A DNA stretch of 19,255 bases, taken from positions 1-19,255 of the forward strand of contig CAKPWR010000052.1 of assembly GCA_934196725.1 (NCBI GenBank), written 5' to 3'. The stretch comes from an uncultured Prevotella sp. Its GTDB lineage: Bacteria; Bacteroidota; Bacteroidia; Bacteroidales; Bacteroidaceae. Below, one piece after another: positions 15,475-19,255 of the stretch (within the stretch, counting starts at the first letter, position 1; every line of letters starts with the position of its first letter). The position numbers were made by a program, and so were the translations under genes. The notes beneath the pieces were generated by a model. It was not told the origin of the DNA and did not search any database. It saw only the letters and a list, made by a program, of their open reading frames with translations.

Positions 15475-16854
15475 CTAACATTTGAAGCTCTTCATCCATG
15501 CCCCCCTGAAGAGGCGAATGAGGAAGAGGATGCCACGGAAGGTAAGCTCCGTAGCCATTGCTATCCATACGCCCTCCAATCCATAGTTCTTTGATAGTCC
15601 GTAGGCAAGGGTAAGGCGTACCAGCCACATCGTGCTCAAGTTGATGGCGGCAGGCTTCATCGTATCGCCCGCACCCACGCAAACACTATAGGTTACGATG
15701 CTGGCAGCAAAGAACGGCTCGGCAAACGCCTCGATGCGAAGGCAGGTAGTGCCCAGTTCCCGGATGCTCTCAACCGGTGACAGTACCCCTATCATCTCCG
15801 GCGCAAAGACATACATCACCACGCCCATCAATGCCATCACGCCCATACCTAATCCTACCGTCATATAAGCAAAATTCTTGCAGAGATCCACGCGACCGGC
15901 TCCATGCGTCTGCCCTACCAACGTAGATGCCGCATCGCCGATACCGTAACCCGGCATATAGCAAAGGCTCTCTGCAGTAATGGCAAACGAGTGGGCAGCA
16001 ATGGCAATATTGCCCAATGGAGCTACAATCATGGTGCTCACAATCTGCGCACCGCTCATCAGGATATTCTGTATGGCTATCGGGATACTTATCTTGCAGG
16101 CATGCCTTACATATTCCTTTACCCATCTGAACGGCTCCTTGTCCTGACGGAGATTGAGAAGTCGGTTTCTGAATGCCGAAAGATAGAGATTGGGCAGCGA
16201 GATGCATATATACGCCATAGCCGTACCCATCGCTGCACCCACGACCCCCATCTTCATAATATAGATGAAGAGGTAATTGAACACAACATCACACAGGCAT
16301 ATCAATACCGCCATGATGCTGGGCGTATGCATGTTGCCTGCCGACTTGAGCATCATCTCAGAAATATGATAAAGGAATACAAACGGCAAAACCAAGCTGT
16401 AAATCAGAAAATAACGCGAGGAATTTGGGGCGATATCCTCACCTCCACCCAACCAATAAGGCAGATGGGAATGGATGCCTATACCGATAAGCGTTACGAA
16501 AAGGCTGAATGCCACTCCGCATATCAGGGCATGACGAAACACCTGGCGGGCCTTCACCAGGTCATTGGCACCAATGAAATGAGCCACCTGAACAGAAAAG
16601 CCAGTAGCAGCAGCACTCAGCAAGCTACCTACCAGCCAGGTGGTTGACTCGATGATTCCGATACTTGCCGAAGCCTCAGCACCTAGATGTCCCACCATCG
16701 AAGCATCAATAAAGAACATCAGCACGGTAGAAATCTGTGCCAGCATGGAGGGTACACTCAATCCGGCAATGAGATTCAGCTTCTCACCACCCGTCATCGG
16801 CCGCCCTAAGCGGATAGACTCCATCAGATAATCTGTCTTATTCTTGAATAGCAT
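15475..16854 (-). CDS. MATE family efflux transporter
   Basis: A 459-residue inner-membrane transporter of the MATE family, exporting cationic drugs or metabolites by sodium or proton exchange. About twelve hydrophobic helices are visible, arranged as two similar halves. The first half begins with GLSVPSMLAQISTVLMFFIDASMVGHLG, and the second contains ISIPIAIQNILMSGAQIVSTMIVAPLG, the repeated start signature of the two six-helix bundles. Length is normal for NorM/DinF-like members. The substrate cannot be told from sequence. The only good promoter I find for it is at 17172-17201, giving a leader of about 310 nt with a terminator hairpin just before the start codon; regulation by attenuation is therefore likely if this promoter serves it. 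It ends with its own terminator. Confidence 0.93.
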   Translation of the reverse strand: MLFKNKTDYLMESIRLGRPMTGGEKLNLIAGLSVPSMLAQISTVLMFFIDASMVGHLGAEASASIGIIESTTWLVGSLLSAAATGFSVQVAHFIGANDLVKARQVFRHALICGVAFSLFVTLIGIGIHSHLPYWLGGGEDIAPNSSRYFLIYSLVLPFVFLYHISEMMLKSAGNMHTPSIMAVLICLCDVVFNYLFIYIMKMGVVGAAMGTAMAYICISLPNLYLSAFRNRLLNLRQDKEPFRWVKEYVRHACKISIPIAIQNILMSGAQIVSTMIVAPLGNIAIAAHSFAITAESLCYMPGYGIGDAASTLVGQTHGAGRVDLCKNFAYMTVGLGMGVMALMGVVMYVFAPEMIGVLSPVESIRELGTTCLRIEAFAEPFFAASIVTYSVCVGAGDTMKPAAINLSTMWLVRLTLAYGLSKNYGLEGVWIAMATELTFRGILFLIRLFRGAWMKSFKC

Positions 16855-16882
16855 TTTTTCTCTTCTATTTATGATTTAACGC

Positions 16883-16911
16883 AAAAAAAGGCGACTCCAA
16901 AAGGAACCGCC
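16883..16911 (-). terminator. Intrinsic terminator just upstream of the MATE start
   Basis: In the minus sense, GGCG-gt-TCC-ttttGGA-gt-CGCC (16890-16911) is followed by seven T (16883-16889). It lies 28 bases before the MATE ATG, where a plain end-of-gene terminator would be unexpected: the gene upstream already has its own terminator at 17362-17412. Confidence 0.8.
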
Positions 16912-16940
16912 ATTTTATTTTAACTTTTAAAACTTTTTCG

Positions 16941-16948
16941 TACCTTTG
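16941..16948 (+). promoter_or_regulatory. Possible convergent -7 element, + strand
   Basis: TACCTTTG after TTTTTCG matches TAnnTTTG, but no TTG lies at -33. It faces the minus promoter at 17172 across the G-poor segment. No gene follows it on this strand, so it may be unused or make an antisense RNA. Confidence 0.3.
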
Positions 16949-16986
16949 TTTTTCCCAAAACTGAATCTCCCACCGAAGTAGGACAG

Positions 16987-17166
16987 TACTAAATTACCTA
17001 GAATAAACAACCTATTTTACCTAACAAACTAAATACCTGTCGTCCTTGAATAAACAATCTTTCGTTACCTTAACTAACACCTAAATAAAAAACTAACAAC
17101 CTTAAACCTAAAAACTAAACCTATAAAATCTATTACCTAACTAAAAACCTAAAACTTATTTTTTTC
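16987..17166. repeat. Strand-asymmetric ACCTAA-rich low-complexity segment
   Basis: The + strand is A/C/T-rich and nearly free of G; 17065-17166 has none in 102 bases. Variants of TTACCTAA and AACCTAAA recur about ten times without fixed spacing. Such G-poor tracts resemble untranslated leaders in this phylum. Confidence 0.6.
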
Positions 17167-17171
17167 GATTG

Positions 17172-17201
17172 CAAAGGTACAACTATTTTTCGAAACCGCA
17201 A
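17172..17201 (-). promoter_or_regulatory. Promoter reading toward the MATE gene
   Basis: On the minus strand, TTG (17199-17201), 19 bases, then TACCTTTG followed by CA (17172-17179). It is the best promoter match between the FKBP and MATE genes. Predicted start is near 17166. Confidence 0.62.
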
Positions 17202-17239
17202 TGGATTTGCCCCAAAAAAATGTATCAAACTAACATTTT

Positions 17240-17253
17240 TTGACGTATATCAA
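17240..17253. promoter_or_regulatory. FNR/CRP-like palindrome upstream of the MATE-leader promoter
   Basis: TTGACGTATATCAA fits TTGAT-N4-ATCAA with one change, like the site at 11983-11996. Its centre is 74.5 bases from the last base of the minus-strand -7 element. The 17254-17361 stretch beyond it shows nothing I can assign. Confidence 0.4.
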
Positions 17254-17361
17254 CCACTTGTGTGCGAACACAAACACTTGTTAACACATCAAAAAGGTCT
17301 ATTAACACAAATACGCCATCGGATTGCGTTGCAGTCACACCTCCCTGTCTGGGCAAAGCTG

Positions 17362-17412
17362 TAAAAAGAAAACGTTCCTAAGAATGCTGCATGTACAGCA
17401 ATCCTAGGAACG
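17362..17412 (-). terminator. Intrinsic terminator of the glyS-FKBP transcript
   Basis: Arms 17373-17389 and 17396-17412 pair at 15 of 17 positions around a 6-base loop. In the minus sense, TTTTCTTTTTAC follows. Confidence 0.85.
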
Positions 17413-17496
17413 CGCCCATCTATTTCCTTATTATAATATAAGGTGAAAATCCCCCACATATAAATAAGGTGAAAAACTTAAAGTTCTTACTCTTTA

Positions 17497-18201
17497 TTAC
17501 TCAGTAATCCAAGTTCCCTGATCCCTACCAGCCTCAACGGCTCTAGAACCAGGTACAACTTGACCAATGCGATAATAGCTGTCCAATACGATCTCAAAGC
17601 GAAGCATCGAATAAGCAGGTATCGAGCTTGTAGAACTCTGAGTTGTGCCATAAGCCAACTGATATGGCATGTAAACCATCCAGCGGTCGCCTATATGCAT
17701 ATTGAGCAATGCTGTGGTAAAACCATCTATATAACCACCATTAACCGCCATTGTACTGAGCTGAGCTGTTGTCTTATCATATGTACCGTCGAAAGTCTTA
17801 TCAAATACATAACCGGCAGGATAAGTATCGGTACCCAGTATTCTGCCACGATAGCTCACCTTCACGGAATCGGTATACATCGGACAGCCGCTACCCTTGC
17901 CCTTATCCAAAACGTGAACAACGATGTAATCTTCATTCTTGTAAGTCAAAGGCAATGCATTACCATTGGCATCCTTGTTAGGAGTTTGGTTTTGCAGCGA
18001 CCAGTTGAGTATTACCTTCCATTCATCGCTACCGTTGGCAATCTGCTGACGGGCATAAGCCAAAGTGTCGGCAAAAGCTTTCTCATTGCGCTCCTGCCAG
18101 TTGGCATACTCATCCACGGTGTTGTCATCCTCGCTGCATGATGACAGTGCGAAGACTGCCATCATGAGCAAGAAGAGATATTTAGAAATTCTTAATTTCA
18201 T
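17497..18201 (-). CDS. FKBP-type peptidyl-prolyl isomerase lipoprotein
   Basis: A 234-residue lipoprotein. The signal sequence ends in the lipobox ALSSC (Cys22), followed by Ser-Glu-Asp-Asp. An acidic residue after +1 often marks surface export in this phylum. The FKBP domain occupies about 110-213: SVKVSYRGRILG, GYVFDKTFDG, VNGGYIDGFTTALLNMHIGD, WMVYMPYQLAYG and the closing strand MLRFEIVLDSYY. It catalyses proline isomerisation during folding in the envelope. ATG 18201 is preferred to the in-frame TTG at 18207 because it is a normal start and the signal peptide is complete. It overlaps the 3' end of glyS by 20 bases in another frame, so translation is probably coupled. Confidence 0.9.
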   Translation of the reverse strand: MKLRISKYLFLLMMAVFALSSCSEDDNTVDEYANWQERNEKAFADTLAYARQQIANGSDEWKVILNWSLQNQTPNKDANGNALPLTYKNEDYIVVHVLDKGKGSGCPMYTDSVKVSYRGRILGTDTYPAGYVFDKTFDGTYDKTTAQLSTMAVNGGYIDGFTTALLNMHIGDRWMVYMPYQLAYGTTQSSTSSIPAYSMLRFEIVLDSYYRIGQVVPGSRAVEAGRDQGTWITE

Positions 18202-19255
18202 TACCAAGTTTCTTTAATACGCTAGTAATACTTACGCGCTCCTCGATGATGCTGCGGAGATCAGAGATAGCTACACGCTCCTGCTCCATGGTATCACGAT
18301 AACGCAGAGTTACCTTGTGGTCGTTTGGTGTCTCGTGGTCAACGGTGATACAGAATGGTGTACCGATGGCATCCTGGCGGCGATAACGCTTACCGATGGA
18401 ATCCTTAGGATCGCCATAGTGGGTATTGAAGTGGAACTTCAACTCATCTACAATCTCATGAGCCAACTCTGGCAAGCCAAACTTCTTATCCAATGGGAAT
18501 ACGGCGCACTTCACTGGAGCCAATGCCTCTGGCAGGCGCAATACTACACGTGTCTCACCATTCTCAAGCTTCTCCTCGCAGTAAGAGTGGCACATCACGC
18601 TGAGGAACATACGGTCAACACCGATAGAGGTCTCTACATCGTAAGGCACATAGCTCTCGTTCTTCTCAGGATCGAAGTACTTGATAGAGCGGCCGCTGTA
18701 CTTCTCGTGCTGAGAAAGGTCGAAATTGGTACGGCTGTGGATACCCTCTACCTCCTTGAAGCCGAATGGCATCTTAAACTCGATATCGGTAGCAGCATTA
18801 GCATAGTGAGCCAGCTTCTCGTGGTCGTGGTAACGGTAGTTCTCGTTGCCCATACCCAGCGCCTCATGCCAAGCCAGGCGAACCTTCTTCCAATACTCAA
18901 ACCACTTCATCTCAGTACCAGGCTGGCAGAAGAACTGCATCTCCATCTGCTCGAACTCACGCATACGGAACACGAACTGACGGGCAACTACCTCGTTACG
19001 GAATGCCTTACCAATCTGGCAGATACCGAATGGCAACTTCATACGACCGGTCTTCTGTACGCTCAGATAATCTACGAAGATACCCTGAGCTGTCTCAGGA
19101 CGGAGATAAACCTTGCTTGTAGCATCGCTGGCAGCACCCATCTGGGTAGAGAACATCAGGTTGAACTGACGAACGTCTGTCCAGTTCTTGGTACCGCTGA
19201 TAGGGCAGACGATACCCTCATCCTCGATAATCTGCTTCAGCATCTCCAGGTTAGG
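18182..19255 (-). CDS. glyS: Glycyl-tRNA synthetase, C-terminal part (cut by window edge)
   Basis: The last 357 codons of a single-chain (alpha2-type) class II glycyl-tRNA synthetase, which charges tRNA-Gly with glycine in the cytoplasm. The N-terminal part lies beyond 19255, so the start is not visible. The class II motif 2 region is seen as GKAFRNEVVARQFVFRMREF, with PETAQGIF before it, and motif 3 as SIGVDRMF. The anticodon-binding domain begins around CAVFPLDKK and runs to the C-terminus. It is the alpha2 form, as in Bacteroidota, not the alpha-beta form of E. coli. It is followed by the overlapping FKBP lipoprotein gene, and both end at the terminator at 17362-17412. Identification is firm; the usual symbol for this type varies (glyS or glyQS). 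Confidence 0.96.
   Translation of the reverse strand, partial: PNLEMLKQIIEDEGIVCPISGTKNWTDVRQFNLMFSTQMGAASDATSKVYLRPETAQGIFVDYLSVQKTGRMKLPFGICQIGKAFRNEVVARQFVFRMREFEQMEMQFFCQPGTEMKWFEYWKKVRLAWHEALGMGNENYRYHDHEKLAHYANAATDIEFKMPFGFKEVEGIHSRTNFDLSQHEKYSGRSIKYFDPEKNESYVPYDVETSIGVDRMFLSVMCHSYCEEKLENGETRVVLRLPEALAPVKCAVFPLDKKFGLPELAHEIVDELKFHFNTHYGDPKDSIGKRYRRQDAIGTPFCITVDHETPNDHKVTLRYRDTMEQERVAISDLRSIIEERVSITSVLKKLGNEIKNF

Larger units (their letters stand above)
16883..17166 (-). ncRNA. Candidate MATE leader/attenuator RNA or independent small RNA
   Basis: Predicted transcript from the minus promoter at 17172-17201 to the terminator at 16883-16911, about 285 nt. The first roughly 100 nt (17065-17166) contain no C in the minus sense. 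A hairpin UCCUAC-UUCG-GUGGGA (16968-16983), closed further by CUG/CAG (16961-16963 and 16984-16986), has a cUUCGg tetraloop only on this strand. CCTWGAATAAACAA is repeated at 16997-17010 and 17044-17057. No known riboswitch class is recognised. Confidence 0.45.

Noticed and set aside
15904..16647. 247-codon + strand frame opposite the MATE gene
   Set aside because: The transporter on the minus strand is certain; this translation is His/Arg/Tyr-rich without domains.

Overview
The window is chromosomal DNA from a member of the Bacteroidota, most likely Prevotella or Segatella (S. copri-like). The evidence is the gene set: a carboxynorspermidine-dehydrogenase-type protein beside recA, a DUF6621-type protein, DUF4923 and DUF4861 secreted proteins, a M16 peptidase with an export signal, and an FKBP lipoprotein overlapping glyS. 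Intergenic promoters also fit the Bacteroidota -33 TTTG / -7 TAnnTTTG pattern rather than the E. coli type. Species level is inference. I see no insertion sequence, CRISPR array, tRNA or rRNA.

Layout. 1-264: AT-rich, no supported gene. 265-888 (-): von Willebrand A domain protein. 1114-1494 (+): CrcB fluoride channel with its own promoter and terminator. 1764-4759 (+): DUF6621-type protein, carboxynorspermidine dehydrogenase-like protein and RecA, with no terminator between them and one after recA. 5052-6956 (+): DnaK behind a candidate sigma-54 promoter. 7181-9383 (+): HAD phosphatase, a 120-aa protein of unknown function and a cyclophilin, separated by short tandem repeats and closed by a terminator. 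9481-10815 (+): DUF4861 protein, convergent with 10927-11793 (-): DUF4923 protein, sharing a bidirectional terminator. 12094-12210 (+): a 38-codon small gene with its own promoter, a structured 3' tail and a terminator. 12525-15347 (-): M16 zinc peptidase. 15475-16854 (-): MATE transporter. 16855-17496: a long non-coding stretch. 17497-18201 (-): FKBP lipoprotein overlapping glyS, whose 3' part (18182-19255) runs off the window.

The genes are mostly housekeeping: DNA repair (RecA), polyamine synthesis, protein folding (DnaK, cyclophilin, FKBP), translation (glyS), ion and drug export (CrcB, MATE) and envelope proteins (M16 peptidase, DUF4861, DUF4923).

The unexplained signals are in the intergenic DNA. 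(1) The MATE gene seems to be read from a promoter about 310 nt upstream. Its leader starts with about 100 nt free of C, carries a cUUCGg hairpin, and ends in a strong intrinsic terminator just before the start codon, so it may be an attenuator, a riboswitch-like element or a separate small RNA. (2) That promoter and the promoter of the 38-codon gene each have an FNR/CRP-like palindrome TTGACnnnnATCAA about 75 bp from the -7 element. (3) dnaK has a close match to a sigma-54 promoter with inverted repeats just upstream. (4) Tandem 7- or 8-nt repeats begin at or just after the stop codons of three genes.
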